In this document: one piece after another, positions 51,948-60,716 of the stretch
Layout of the letters: every line of letters starts with the position of its first letter
How positions within the stretch are numbered: position 1 is the first letter of the stretch
Assembly (NCBI RefSeq): GCF_047739745.1
Contig: NZ_JBLLVA010000001.1
Location: 248,001-312,000 of the forward strand
Length of the DNA stretch: 64,000 bases
Reading direction: 5' to 3'
Source of the DNA: Pseudaminobacter sp047739745
GTDB lineage: Bacteria > Pseudomonadota > Alphaproteobacteria > Rhizobiales > Rhizobiaceae
Position numbers and translations under genes: made by a program
The notes under the pieces: generated by a model
Databases searched by the model: none
The model's input: only the letters and a program-made list of their open reading frames with translations
What the model was told of the DNA's origin: nothing

Positions 51948-52921
51948 TGCTCAGGGCCGTCCAAAGCGATATCGTGATCGATGCGCAAACCGGCCGCGTG
52001 GAAGGCGCGCGGGCCGGCGAGCGCGTTGCGATCCATTTCCTGCGGATGGCTTTGCAAGCGTTGATGCCGTTTCACAATTTCGGCTTCTCCTACATTGCCC
52101 GCGCAACCCGCGGCCTGCTGCCCAGCACTCGAGCCATGGTGTTCGCGCTGGACTCTGACAGCCGCATGCGTGTGCGCTATTGCGATGCGTACTGGTCGAC
52201 GCTGCTTGCTCCGAATTATCCGTATGAGCCGTCGATACGTGCCCTTCTGGCGGATTCGCGCGACGTCGGCTACGGCTTCATCGACGGCGGCGCCAATCAT
52301 GGCTTCTGGTCGATACTGGCGAGCGGAAAGCGGGCAGGCTCCAAGCCTTGCGTCGCAGTGGAAGCCGCTTCCGATACGTTCCGCTACCTGGAGGACAACC
52401 GTCAGATCAATGGCGAACGGTTCTCGGCATTGAACAAGGCGATCGGCGCGACCAGCGGCGAGCATGTGCGCATCTACGGGGCCAAGCATGAAGCGCGGTC
52501 CACCGTCGCACCCTCGACAGAGGCGGTGCCCATCCTCGATTGCGAAACAATAACCGTGGACGACATCTCCGCCATGCCCGATTTCGACGGATTGGAGAAG
52601 TTCGTCGTCAAGCTCGACGTGGAAGGTGCTGAAATCGCGGCCTTTTCCGGCGCATCTCGACTGTTGGGCCTGGACACCGCCTTCGTCTATGAAGAGCACG
52701 GTTCGGATAGCGCTCACGAGGTGACGCGCCACGTCCTCGAAGCTTTGAAGCTTCGCGTGTTCTGGCTGGGGAAAGGCAAAGCCAGGGAAATCCATTCGCT
52801 CGATGAACTCGACCAGATCAAGAAGTCCCGGCGCTTCGGCTACGACATGGTCGCCAGCCGCAGCCCGTTTTGGATCGAACGGCTGGAGAGGCTTGTCGGC
52901 ACGTCGGCGACACAGCATTGA
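51947..52921 (+). CDS. FkbM family SAM-dependent methyltransferase within the nuo operon
   Basis: This 324-residue protein has a SAM motif I GFIDGGANHGFWSILAS near residue 103, VAVEAASDTFRYLEDN (motif II acidic residue), and FVVKLDVEGAEIAAFSGA (post-motif), all typical of FkbM methyltransferases that O-methylate sugars or polyketides. ATG 51947 overlaps the nuoD stop (TGATG), so it is translationally coupled. It has no known link to complex I. It is placed between nuoD and nuoE, where most genomes have no gene. The longer frame to 51869 was rejected. Confidence 0.88.
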   Translation: MLRAVQSDIVIDAQTGRVEGARAGERVAIHFLRMALQALMPFHNFGFSYIARATRGLLPSTRAMVFALDSDSRMRVRYCDAYWSTLLAPNYPYEPSIRALLADSRDVGYGFIDGGANHGFWSILASGKRAGSKPCVAVEAASDTFRYLEDNRQINGERFSALNKAIGATSGEHVRIYGAKHEARSTVAPSTEAVPILDCETITVDDISAMPDFDGLEKFVVKLDVEGAEIAAFSGASRLLGLDTAFVYEEHGSDSAHEVTRHVLEALKLRVFWLGKGKAREIHSLDELDQIKKSRRFGYDMVASRSPFWIERLERLVGTSATQH

Positions 52922-52942
52922 CGAGCGGGACCTGAGGAAAAA

Positions 52943-54205
52943 ATGACAGTTCGCAGACTAGCCGCCGCCGAAGTCCAGCCCGCAGCTTTTGCCTTCAATG
53001 CTGCGATGAGCGCCGAGGCCAAGACCTGGATCAAGAAATATCCGGAAGGCCGCGAGCAATCGGCGGTGATCCCGCTGCTCATGCTTGCGCAGGAGCAAGA
53101 AGGTTGGGTGACGAAAGCGGCGATCGAACATGTCGCCGAGATGCTCGACATGCCGCTGATCCGGGTGCTGGAGGTCGCGACCTTCTACACGCAGTTTCAG
53201 TTGCAGCCCGTCGGCACGCGCGCGCATGTTCAGGTCTGTGGCACCACGCCATGCATGTTGCGCGGCGCGGGCGACCTGATCGAGGTCTGTCGCAGCAAGA
53301 TTCATCCCGAGCAGTTCCACACCAATGATACCGGCACTCTTTCGTGGGAAGAGGTGGAGTGCCAGGGCGCATGCGTGAACGCGCCGATGGTGATGATCTT
53401 CAAAGACGCCTATGAGGATTTGACGCCGGAGCGCCTGGCCGAGATCATTGATCTCTTCGAGGCGGGCAAGGGCGGTAGCGTGATCCCTGGTCCGCAGGTG
53501 GACCGCGTCTATTCCGCGCCGCGGTCCGGACTGACTTCGCTGCTTGACGAAAACGCGGTGCTGAAATCCACCCGTGATAGGAAAGCGGCACTTGCGGCCG
53601 CGTCGGCAGATGAGGGCACCTCGCTTCCGCCGTCTCGGGCCGCCAAGCCGAAAACCCACGCGGCGGAAACCAACAACGCGGTGAAGTCGCCGTCTCCGGT
53701 CAAGTCGGGTACGAAGGCAGAGAAGTCGACAAGTGCTTCCGCACCCGTTGTCGACACTTTAGCCGCCAACAAGGCGGAGCCTGCCGTGGAGGCGGTTTCC
53801 AAGCAGCGCAAGGGCGCTGCGGCCAAGAGCGAGCCGGTAAGCGCCTACAAGGCGCCCGAGCGACTGAAGGGCGAGCCGGTGGGTGCGGCCTCCAAGAAAA
53901 TCGAGCCGGCCAAGCCATCGCTGACCGACAAGAATCGGCCCGCGGGGATCGAGCGGCCGGAGACGATCGACGATCTCAAGCTGATTTCGGGTATCGGACC
54001 GAAGAACGAGGCCATCTTGCACTCGCTCGGCATCTTCACCTTCGCTCAGGTGGCCAGTTGGAAAAAGGCCGAGCGCGAGTGGGTCGACAATTACCTGAAT
54101 TTCAAGGGCCGCATCGAACGCGAGGACTGGAACAAGCAGGCCAAGGTACTCGCCAAGGGCGGCGTTGCCGAATATATCCGCGTCTTCGGCAAGAAACCGG
54201 TCTGA
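52943..54205 (+). CDS. nuoE: NADH-quinone oxidoreductase subunit E with HhH C-terminal extension
   Basis: The first 170 or so residues of this 420-residue protein are the usual thioredoxin-like [2Fe-2S] subunit, with ligands C99 and C104 (VCGTTPCM) and C140 and C144 (ECQGACVN). A Lys/Ala/Ser/Pro-rich linker of about 170 residues follows. A C-terminal module of about 80 residues then has LKLISGIGPKNEAILHSLGI, WVDNYLNFKGRIEREDW and QAKVLAKGG, a helix-hairpin-helix type. Such long NuoE proteins occur in rhizobia. GAGGAAAAA precedes ATG 52943. It is paired with NuoF in NADH oxidation. Confidence 0.94.
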   Translation: MTVRRLAAAEVQPAAFAFNAAMSAEAKTWIKKYPEGREQSAVIPLLMLAQEQEGWVTKAAIEHVAEMLDMPLIRVLEVATFYTQFQLQPVGTRAHVQVCGTTPCMLRGAGDLIEVCRSKIHPEQFHTNDTGTLSWEEVECQGACVNAPMVMIFKDAYEDLTPERLAEIIDLFEAGKGGSVIPGPQVDRVYSAPRSGLTSLLDENAVLKSTRDRKAALAAASADEGTSLPPSRAAKPKTHAAETNNAVKSPSPVKSGTKAEKSTSASAPVVDTLAANKAEPAVEAVSKQRKGAAAKSEPVSAYKAPERLKGEPVGAASKKIEPAKPSLTDKNRPAGIERPETIDDLKLISGIGPKNEAILHSLGIFTFAQVASWKKAEREWVDNYLNFKGRIEREDWNKQAKVLAKGGVAEYIRVFGKKPV

Positions 54206-54215
54206 GGGACGAAAA

Positions 54216-55520
54216 ATGCTTCAGGACAAAGACCGCATCTTCAACAATATTTACGGCCGCTTCGACAAGTCGTTGAAGGGTGCCATGGCGCGCGGCCATT
54301 GGGATGGCACCGCCGGACTGATCGCCAAGGGCCGCGACTGGATCATCAACGAGATGAAAGCCTCGGGGCTGCGTGGACGCGGCGGCGCGGGATTCCCGAC
54401 CGGCCTCAAATGGTCGTTCATGCCGAAGCAGAGCGACGGCCGCCCCTCCTATCTGGTGGTCAATGCCGATGAATCGGAGCCGGGCACCTGCAAGGACCGC
54501 GACATCCTGCGGCATGATCCCCACACGCTGATCGAGGGCTGCCTGCTTGCCGGCTTCGCGATGGGCGCGGTTGCGGCGTATATCTATGTGCGCGGCGAGT
54601 TCATTCGCGAGCGCGAGGCGCTGCAACGGGCAATCGACGAGGCCTATGATGCCGGTCTGATCGGCAAGGGCAACAAGAACGGCTACGATTTCGAGGTCTA
54701 CGTGCATCACGGCGCCGGAGCCTATATCTGCGGCGAGGAAACCGCGCTCCTGGAGAGCCTCGAGGGCAAGAAAGGCCAGCCGCGCCTGAAGCCGCCTTTT
54801 CCCGCCAATGTCGGTCTCTATGGCTGCCCGACCACGGTCAACAATGTCGAGTCGATCGCCGTGGCGCCGACGATTCTGCGCCGGGGCGCGGCCTGGTTCT
54901 CGTCGTTCGGAAGGCCGAACAATGTCGGCACGAAGCTTTTTTGCATATCGGGCCACGTCAACAATCCGTGTACCGTCGAAGAGGCGATGTCGATCCCGTT
55001 CCGCGAACTGATCGACAGGCATTGCGGCGGCATTCGCGGCGGCTGGGACAATCTTCTGGCGGTCATTCCGGGAGGCTCATCGGTGCCGTTGGTGCCGGCC
55101 GCGCAGATCAAGGATGCGCCGATGGACTTCGACGCGCTGCGCGACCTGAAGTCGGGACTTGGCACGGCCGCCGTCATCGTCATGGACAAGTCCACCGACA
55201 TCGTGAAGGCAATCGCGCGGCTGGCCTACTTCTACAAGCATGAGAGCTGCGGCCAGTGCACACCGTGCCGCGAAGGCACCGGCTGGATGTGGCGGGTGAT
55301 GGAGCGGCTGGTGCGCGGCGAGGCGCAGAAACGTGAAATCGACATGCTGCTCGACGTCACCAAGCAGGTGGAAGGCCACACCATCTGCGCTCTGGGCGAC
55401 GCCGCTGCCTGGCCGATCCAGGGCCTGATCCGGCACTTCCGACCGGAGATCGAGCGGCGCATCGATGAATTTACCCGTAACGCGCACCGGGCGAGCCCAG
55501 TGCTGATGGCCGCCGAGTAG
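54216..55520 (+). CDS. nuoF: NADH-quinone oxidoreductase subunit F
   Basis: This 434-residue subunit binds NADH, FMN and a 4Fe-4S cluster. The NADH site has GLRGRGGAGFPTGLKWSFMP, the FMN site has NADESEPGTCKDR and YICGEETALLESLEG, and the cluster ligands are SCGQCTPCREGT plus a distal Cys in HTICALGDAAAWP. ATG 54216 lies 10 nt after nuoE. The longer frame to 54165 overlaps it and was rejected. Confidence 0.96.
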   Translation: MLQDKDRIFNNIYGRFDKSLKGAMARGHWDGTAGLIAKGRDWIINEMKASGLRGRGGAGFPTGLKWSFMPKQSDGRPSYLVVNADESEPGTCKDRDILRHDPHTLIEGCLLAGFAMGAVAAYIYVRGEFIREREALQRAIDEAYDAGLIGKGNKNGYDFEVYVHHGAGAYICGEETALLESLEGKKGQPRLKPPFPANVGLYGCPTTVNNVESIAVAPTILRRGAAWFSSFGRPNNVGTKLFCISGHVNNPCTVEEAMSIPFRELIDRHCGGIRGGWDNLLAVIPGGSSVPLVPAAQIKDAPMDFDALRDLKSGLGTAAVIVMDKSTDIVKAIARLAYFYKHESCGQCTPCREGTGWMWRVMERLVRGEAQKREIDMLLDVTKQVEGHTICALGDAAAWPIQGLIRHFRPEIERRIDEFTRNAHRASPVLMAAE

Positions 55521-55547
55521 CGTTTGTAGCAATCGCCTGGAAGTGAG

Positions 55548-56078
55548 ATGAAGAACGACCCGACATTCGACATGCCGAGCGACATGGCCAGCGCCGTCAA
55601 CCTGATCGCGCATCCGCTTGCCGGTGCTGCGGCAATGACAGCGCTTGGTCTTGGCCTTGCAAGCCAGACCATCGGTGTGTGGATGGGCGCGATGGCGGGC
55701 ATGGCGCAGGCATCGCAGCAGGTCTTCTCTTCATTGGCCGACGAAGCCGGGGTAGCGGCACCCAAGGCGGCCATGAGCGCGAAAAGGTCGCGGCCGGCGC
55801 TGAAGGTCGTGAAACGGGAAGCGGGCGCCGGATTCAGCCGTCCGACGTCGATCGACCGACCCGATGCACCCGACGATCTGAAGGCGATTTCGGGCATCGG
55901 CCCCAAGCTCGAACAGGTGCTGAACGGGCTTGGTGTCTGGACCCATTCGCAGATCGCGGCGTGGGGCGCGCGCGAGGCCGGTTGGCTTGACGACTATCTG
56001 GGTCTTCAGGGCCGCATCGATCGCGATGGCTGGGTGGCCCAGGCGGCGCGGCTGGCGACGGAAAAGACGAAACACTGA
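55548..56078 (+). CDS. small nuo-operon protein with helix-hairpin-helix domain
   Basis: This 176-residue protein has an Ala/Gly-rich N-terminal half that may be membrane-associated (LIAHPLAGAAAMTALGLGLA, MGAMAGMAQASQQVF). Its C-terminal module, DDLKAISGIGPKLEQVLNGL, WLDDYLGLQGRIDRDGW and QAARLATEK, is clearly homologous to the NuoE tail. Related genes in rhizobia are annotated vaguely as NADH dehydrogenase-associated. It lies between nuoF and nuoG, so it is probably co-expressed with complex I. Function unknown. Confidence 0.82.
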   Translation: MKNDPTFDMPSDMASAVNLIAHPLAGAAAMTALGLGLASQTIGVWMGAMAGMAQASQQVFSSLADEAGVAAPKAAMSAKRSRPALKVVKREAGAGFSRPTSIDRPDAPDDLKAISGIGPKLEQVLNGLGVWTHSQIAAWGAREAGWLDDYLGLQGRIDRDGWVAQAARLATEKTKH

Positions 56079-56143
56079 ACTGGACCGGCCGGAGCAAAAC
56101 CCGGCTGGAGAATTGCGGACGCACCGCAGGGGTTTGAGACACT

Positions 56144-58228
56144 ATGGCTAAGCTCAAGGTCGACGGGTTGGAGATCGAGGTCCCCGATCACTACACGCTC
56201 CTCCAGGCAGCGGAAGAGGCCGGCGCTGAAGTGCCGCGCTTCTGTTTTCACGAACGCCTGTCGATCGCCGGCAATTGCCGCATGTGCCTGATCGAGGTGA
56301 AGGGCGGGCCGCCCAAGCCGGTTGCCTCCTGCGCCATGGGCGTGCGCGACCTGCGTCCCGGTCCGAACGGCGAGACGCCGGAAATCTTCACCACCACGCC
56401 GATGGTCAAGAAGGCGCGCGAAGGCGTGATGGAGTTTTTGCTCATCAACCATCCGCTCGATTGCCCGATCTGCGACCAGGGAGGCGAGTGCGACCTCCAG
56501 GATCAGGCGATGGCCTATGGCGTGGATTCCTCGCGCTACCAGGAGAACAAGCGCGCGGTCGAGGACAAATATATCGGCCCGCTGGTCAAGACGATCATGA
56601 CGCGCTGCATCCATTGCACGCGCTGTGTCCGTTTTACCACGGAGGTGGCCGGCATCTCCGAACTCGGCCTGATCGGCCGCGGCGAGGATGCCGAAATCAC
56701 CACCTATCTCGAAAGCGCAATGACGTCCGAATTGCAGGGCAATGTCATCGATCTTTGCCCGGTCGGTGCGCTCACCTCCAAACCGTATGCCTTTCAGGCC
56801 CGGCCGTGGGAACTGACCAAGACCGAATCCATCGACGTGATGGACGCGGTCGGATCGGCGATCCGTGTCGATTCGCGCGGGCGGGAAGTGATGCGCATCA
56901 TGCCGCGCGTCAACGAGCAGGTGAACGAGGAGTGGATTTCCGACAAGACCCGTTTCATCTGGGACGGCTTGCGCACGCAGCGCCTCGATCGGCCCTACGT
57001 TCGCCGCAACGGCAAGCTGCAGCCTGCAAGCTGGGCCGAGGCTTTCGCCGCGATCAAGGATGCGGTTGCAAAAACGTCTGGCGATCGGATCGGCGCGATC
57101 GCCGGCGATCTGGCGGCGGTCGAGGAAATCTATGCGCTGAAGGCGCTGATGGCCTCGCTGGGCTCGGCCAATATCGATTGCAGGCAGGATGGCGCGGCAC
57201 TCGATCCGGCGCTCGGACGTGCCAGCTACATCTTCAATCCGACCATCGAAGGCATTGAACAAGCCGACGCTATCCTGATCATCGGCGCCAATCCACGTTT
57301 CGAGGCCTCGGTGCTCAACGCCCGGATCCGCAAGCACTCGCGATCAGGTGGCGCTTTGCCGATAGCTGTCATCGGCGATGTGGGCGACCTTCGCTACGAC
57401 TACGAATTGCTTGGCGCGGGCCCCGACACGCTCAGGGAACTGGTGGAAGGCAGGGGCAGTTTCTTCTCGGTGCTCAAAGAAGCCGCGCGCCCGCTCATCA
57501 TCGTGGGGCAGGGCGCTCTGGCGCGCCCTGATGGCGCGGCGGTGCTCGGCCAGGCTGCCAAGCTTGCCGGCGCCGTTTCTGCCGTGACATCGGAGTGGAA
57601 TGGCTTTGCCGTTCTGCACACCGCCGCAGCGCGCGTTGGCGCCCTCGATGTCGGCTTTGTGCCGGGCGAGGGCGGCAAGGATGTCGCGGGCATGCTCGGC
57701 GCGACCGACGTGCTATTCCTGCTCGGGGCCGACGAGATCGACATGAGCGCCACCGGCAAGGCTTTCGTGGTCTATATCGGCACGCATGGCGATGCCGGCG
57801 CGCATCGAGCCGACGTTATCCTTCCAGGCGCTGCCTATACTGAAAAGTCCGGCACCTATGTGAATACGGAAGGCCGGGTGCAGCAGACCAACCGCGCCGG
57901 GTTTGCGCCGGGCGAGGCCAAGGAAGAATGGGCGATCTTCAGGGCGCTCTCGGACGTCCTCGGCCACAGACTGCCGTTCGATTCGCTGCCGCAACTGCGC
58001 GCGAAACTTTACGCGGACTACCCGCATCTGGCCGAAGTCGACGAGATTGCATCAGGAAATCCGGCCGACGTCGCCAATGTGACCAGGCTGGGCGGGGTAT
58101 TGGGCAAGGAGGCTTTCGTGTCTCCGGTCAAGGATTTCTACCTGACGAACCCGATTGCGCGGGCGTCCGCCGTCATGGCCGAATGTTCGGCCCTGGCAAA
58201 GGGCGGCTTCAAACAGGCAGCCGAGTAG
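56144..58228 (+). CDS. nuoG: NADH-quinone oxidoreductase subunit G
   Basis: This 694-residue iron-sulfur subunit has an N-terminal 2Fe-2S ferredoxin domain (CFHERLSIAGNCRMC), the His-Cys3 cluster (HPLDCPICDQGGECDLQDQA) and a 4Fe-4S domain (TRCIHCTRCVRFTTEVAG). The C-terminal molybdopterin-like domain lacks cofactor function, as in other NuoG. ATG 56144 starts MAKLKVDGLEIEV. Confidence 0.96.
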   Translation: MAKLKVDGLEIEVPDHYTLLQAAEEAGAEVPRFCFHERLSIAGNCRMCLIEVKGGPPKPVASCAMGVRDLRPGPNGETPEIFTTTPMVKKAREGVMEFLLINHPLDCPICDQGGECDLQDQAMAYGVDSSRYQENKRAVEDKYIGPLVKTIMTRCIHCTRCVRFTTEVAGISELGLIGRGEDAEITTYLESAMTSELQGNVIDLCPVGALTSKPYAFQARPWELTKTESIDVMDAVGSAIRVDSRGREVMRIMPRVNEQVNEEWISDKTRFIWDGLRTQRLDRPYVRRNGKLQPASWAEAFAAIKDAVAKTSGDRIGAIAGDLAAVEEIYALKALMASLGSANIDCRQDGAALDPALGRASYIFNPTIEGIEQADAILIIGANPRFEASVLNARIRKHSRSGGALPIAVIGDVGDLRYDYELLGAGPDTLRELVEGRGSFFSVLKEAARPLIIVGQGALARPDGAAVLGQAAKLAGAVSAVTSEWNGFAVLHTAAARVGALDVGFVPGEGGKDVAGMLGATDVLFLLGADEIDMSATGKAFVVYIGTHGDAGAHRADVILPGAAYTEKSGTYVNTEGRVQQTNRAGFAPGEAKEEWAIFRALSDVLGHRLPFDSLPQLRAKLYADYPHLAEVDEIASGNPADVANVTRLGGVLGKEAFVSPVKDFYLTNPIARASAVMAECSALAKGGFKQAAE

Positions 58229-58235
58229 GACGGTC

Positions 58236-59279
58236 ATGGATACTTTCTTTTCATTCTACGTGCTGCCCGCGCTGATCATCCTGCTGAAGTCGGTGGCGTT
58301 GATCGTCATCCTGCTGATCTTCGTGGCTTATATCCTTTACGCCGACCGCAAGATCTGGGCCGCCGTGCAGCTCAGGCGAGGGCCGAACGTGGTCGGTCCA
58401 TGGGGTCTGCTGCAGTCCTTCGCGGACCTTTTCAAATTCGTGTTCAAGGAACCCGTCATTCCTTCGGGCGCCAACAAGGGCGTGTTCCTGCTGGCGCCGC
58501 TGGTTTCGGCAGTGCTGGCGCTGGCCTGCTGGGCGGTCATCCCGGTCAGCGAGGGATGGGCGGTCGCCAACATCAATGTCGGCATCCTCTATCTGTTCGC
58601 CATCTCCTCGCTCGAGGTCTATGGCGTGATCATGGGCGGTTGGGCCTCGAACTCGAAATACCCATTCCTCGGCGCGCTTCGCTCGGCAGCGCAGATGGTG
58701 TCGTACGAAGTCTCCATCGGCTTCGTCATCGTCACCGTGCTCCTGCTTGTCGGTTCGCTCAACCTCACCGACATCGTGCTGGCGCAGCGCGACGGCCTCG
58801 GCACCATGATGGGCCTGCCCAACAGCTTCCTGGACTGGCATTGGCTCGGCCTGTTCCCGATGTTCATCATCTTCTTCATCTCGGCACTGGCCGAGACCAA
58901 CCGGCCGCCCTTCGATCTGGTGGAAGCGGAGTCGGAGCTCGTCGCCGGCCACATGATCGAATATTCGTCGACGCCGTTCCTGCTGTTCTTCCTTGGTGAG
59001 TACGTCGCCATCGTCCTGATGTGCGCGTTCACCACCATCCTGTTCCTTGGCGGGTGGTTGCCGCCGCTCGATTTCGCACCCTTTACCTGGGTTCCTGGCG
59101 TCATCTGGTTTGTGCTCAAAGTCTGCTTCGTCTTCTTCATGTTCGCCATGGTGAAGGCGATCGTGCCGCGCTACCGCTACGACCAGCTGATGCGGTTGGG
59201 CTGGAAGGTGTTCCTGCCGATTTCCCTGTTCATGGTCGTGGCGACCGCCGCCTTCCTGAAACTGACGGGGATGGCATGA
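58236..59279 (+). CDS. nuoH: NADH-quinone oxidoreductase subunit H
   Basis: This 347-residue membrane subunit lies next to the quinone chamber and has eight helices. It shows YADRKIWAAVQLRRGPNVVGPWGLLQ, EVYGVIMGGWASNSKYPFLGALR and ALAETNRPPFDLVEAESELVAG. ATG 58236 is 7 nt after nuoG. Its stop overlaps the next small gene by 4 nt. Confidence 0.96.
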   Translation: MDTFFSFYVLPALIILLKSVALIVILLIFVAYILYADRKIWAAVQLRRGPNVVGPWGLLQSFADLFKFVFKEPVIPSGANKGVFLLAPLVSAVLALACWAVIPVSEGWAVANINVGILYLFAISSLEVYGVIMGGWASNSKYPFLGALRSAAQMVSYEVSIGFVIVTVLLLVGSLNLTDIVLAQRDGLGTMMGLPNSFLDWHWLGLFPMFIIFFISALAETNRPPFDLVEAESELVAGHMIEYSSTPFLLFFLGEYVAIVLMCAFTTILFLGGWLPPLDFAPFTWVPGVIWFVLKVCFVFFMFAMVKAIVPRYRYDQLMRLGWKVFLPISLFMVVATAAFLKLTGMA

Positions 59280-59470
59280 CGAATTCCGGTGTCATCGGTG
59301 CATTGGCGGGGCTGGCGCTCGCGGCAGCCGACTTCGTGCTGCTGCGGATGTTGGCGGCCCGCGTCGATCTGCCGGAGACGAAACGTGTCCTCAATATAAC
59401 CGGCCTCAGCCAGTTCGCGCTTTTGCCGGCCATCGGCTACTTCGTAGCCCCTTACGTGATCGGAGATTGA
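59276..59470 (+). CDS. 64-residue membrane protein between nuoH and nuoI
   Basis: The protein MTNSGVIGALAGLALAAADF continues with a short basic/acidic turn (ARVDLPETKRVL) and a second hydrophobic helix (FALLPAIGYFVAPYVIGD), so two membrane helices are likely. The ATG overlaps the nuoH stop (ATGA) and its stop is 2 nt before the nuoI start, showing tight coupling. I do not recognise a named family. It may be an accessory or assembly factor of complex I in this lineage, as inference. Confidence 0.7.
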   Translation: MTNSGVIGALAGLALAAADFVLLRMLAARVDLPETKRVLNITGLSQFALLPAIGYFVAPYVIGD

Positions 59471-59472
59471 CG

Positions 59473-59964
59473 ATGTCAGCTCTAGCCCAGGCGGCCAAAT
59501 CTCTGTTGTTGAAAGAGTTCATCGAGGCGCTTGCGCTGTCGATGCGGCAGTTCTTTGCGCCAAAACCGACGCTGAACTATCCCTATGAGAAGGGCCCGGT
59601 CAGCCCGCGCTTTCGCGGCGAGCATGCGCTGCGCCGCTATCCGAACGGCGAAGAGCGCTGCATCGCCTGCAAGCTGTGCGAGGCGATCTGCCCGGCGCAG
59701 GCAATCACCATCGAGGCCGGCCCGCGCCGCAATGACGGCACCCGCCGCACGGTGCGCTACGACATCGATATGGTGAAGTGCATCTATTGCGGCTTCTGCC
59801 AGGAAGCCTGCCCGGTCGATGCGATCGTCGAAGGTCCGAATTTCGAATTCGCGACCGAAACGCGCGAGGAGCTCTACTACGACAAGGACAAGCTTCTGGC
59901 CAATGGCGACCGGTGGGAGCGCGAACTCGCGCGCAACATCTCTTTGGATGCGCCCTACCGCTAG
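59473..59964 (+). CDS. nuoI: NADH-quinone oxidoreductase subunit I
   Basis: This 163-residue 8Fe-8S ferredoxin-like subunit carries clusters N6a and N6b: CIACKLCEAICPAQ and CIYCGFCQEACPVD. The start ATG 59473 (MSALAQAAKSLLLKEF) is preferred to TTG 59467, two codons earlier, which overlaps the previous stop. Confidence 0.96.
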   Translation: MSALAQAAKSLLLKEFIEALALSMRQFFAPKPTLNYPYEKGPVSPRFRGEHALRRYPNGEERCIACKLCEAICPAQAITIEAGPRRNDGTRRTVRYDIDMVKCIYCGFCQEACPVDAIVEGPNFEFATETREELYYDKDKLLANGDRWERELARNISLDAPYR

Positions 59965-59989
59965 TCGATCACTCATGGACGACCGGGAA

Positions 59990-60051
59990 CGGCTCGTCTA
60001 AGGAACACGCGGCCTTGCCCGCCGAAAGCGGCGGCAGGCAAAGACGAGCCG
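59990..60051 (+). promoter_or_regulatory. large stem-loop between nuoI and nuoJ
   Basis: CGGCTCGTCT (59990-59999) and AGACGAGCCG (60042-60051) are perfect inverted repeats, with an inner stem GCCGCCG-like around GAAAG (near 60019-60035). It lies in the 129-nt gap between nuoI and nuoJ and could stabilise or process the mRNA, or attenuate it. There is no T run. Confidence 0.5.
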
Positions 60052-60093
60052 GACGAATTGTCCGCGGCTCGACAAGGAAACCCGGGGGAACCC

Positions 60094-60714
60094 ATGCTGA
60101 GTGGATTAGAGGCAGCCTTTTTCTACCTCTTTGCCTTTGTTGCGGTGGCGTCGGCCTTCATGGTCATTTCCGCGCGCAATCCTGTGCATTCGGTTCTCTA
60201 TCTCATCCTGACCTTTTTCAACGCGGCAGCCCTGTTCCTGCTCACAGGCGCCGAGTTCCTGGCGATGATCCTGCTGGTGGTCTATGTCGGCGCGGTGGCG
60301 GTGCTGTTCCTGTTCGTGGTCATGATGCTCGACGTCGACTTCGCGGAGCTCAAGTCGGGCGCGCTGCAATACGCACCGATAGGGGCGATGGTGGGGCTGA
60401 TCCTGGCTGCCGAGCTGATAGTGGTTGGCGCCGGATATGCCTTTTCGCCGGCGCTCGGCGGGGCGGTGGCCAAGCCGACGCCTGACATCGCCACGCGGCA
60501 CAATACGGCAGCAATCGGGGATATTCTCTATACTGACTACATTTTCCAGTTCCAGGTCGCCGGACTGGTGCTGCTGGTGGCCATGATCGGTGCGATCGTG
60601 CTGACGCTGCGCCACAAGACAAATATCAAGCGCCAGAACGTTCCGGCGCAGGTCGCCCGCAAGCCGGCGACCTCCATCGAAGTCAAGAAAGTCGAAACGG
60701 GCAAGGGGGTCTGA
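60094..60714 (+). CDS. nuoJ: NADH-quinone oxidoreductase subunit J
   Basis: This 206-residue membrane subunit has five helices, including the flexible helix 3 segment EFLAMILLVVYVGAVAVLFLFVVMML. A GGGGGAA site precedes ATG 60094 (MLSGLEAAFF); the longer frame to 60058 was rejected. The C-terminal 30 residues are basic and cytoplasmic. Confidence 0.95.
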   Translation: MLSGLEAAFFYLFAFVAVASAFMVISARNPVHSVLYLILTFFNAAALFLLTGAEFLAMILLVVYVGAVAVLFLFVVMMLDVDFAELKSGALQYAPIGAMVGLILAAELIVVGAGYAFSPALGGAVAKPTPDIATRHNTAAIGDILYTDYIFQFQVAGLVLLVAMIGAIVLTLRHKTNIKRQNVPAQVARKPATSIEVKKVETGKGV

Positions 60715-60716
60715 CG

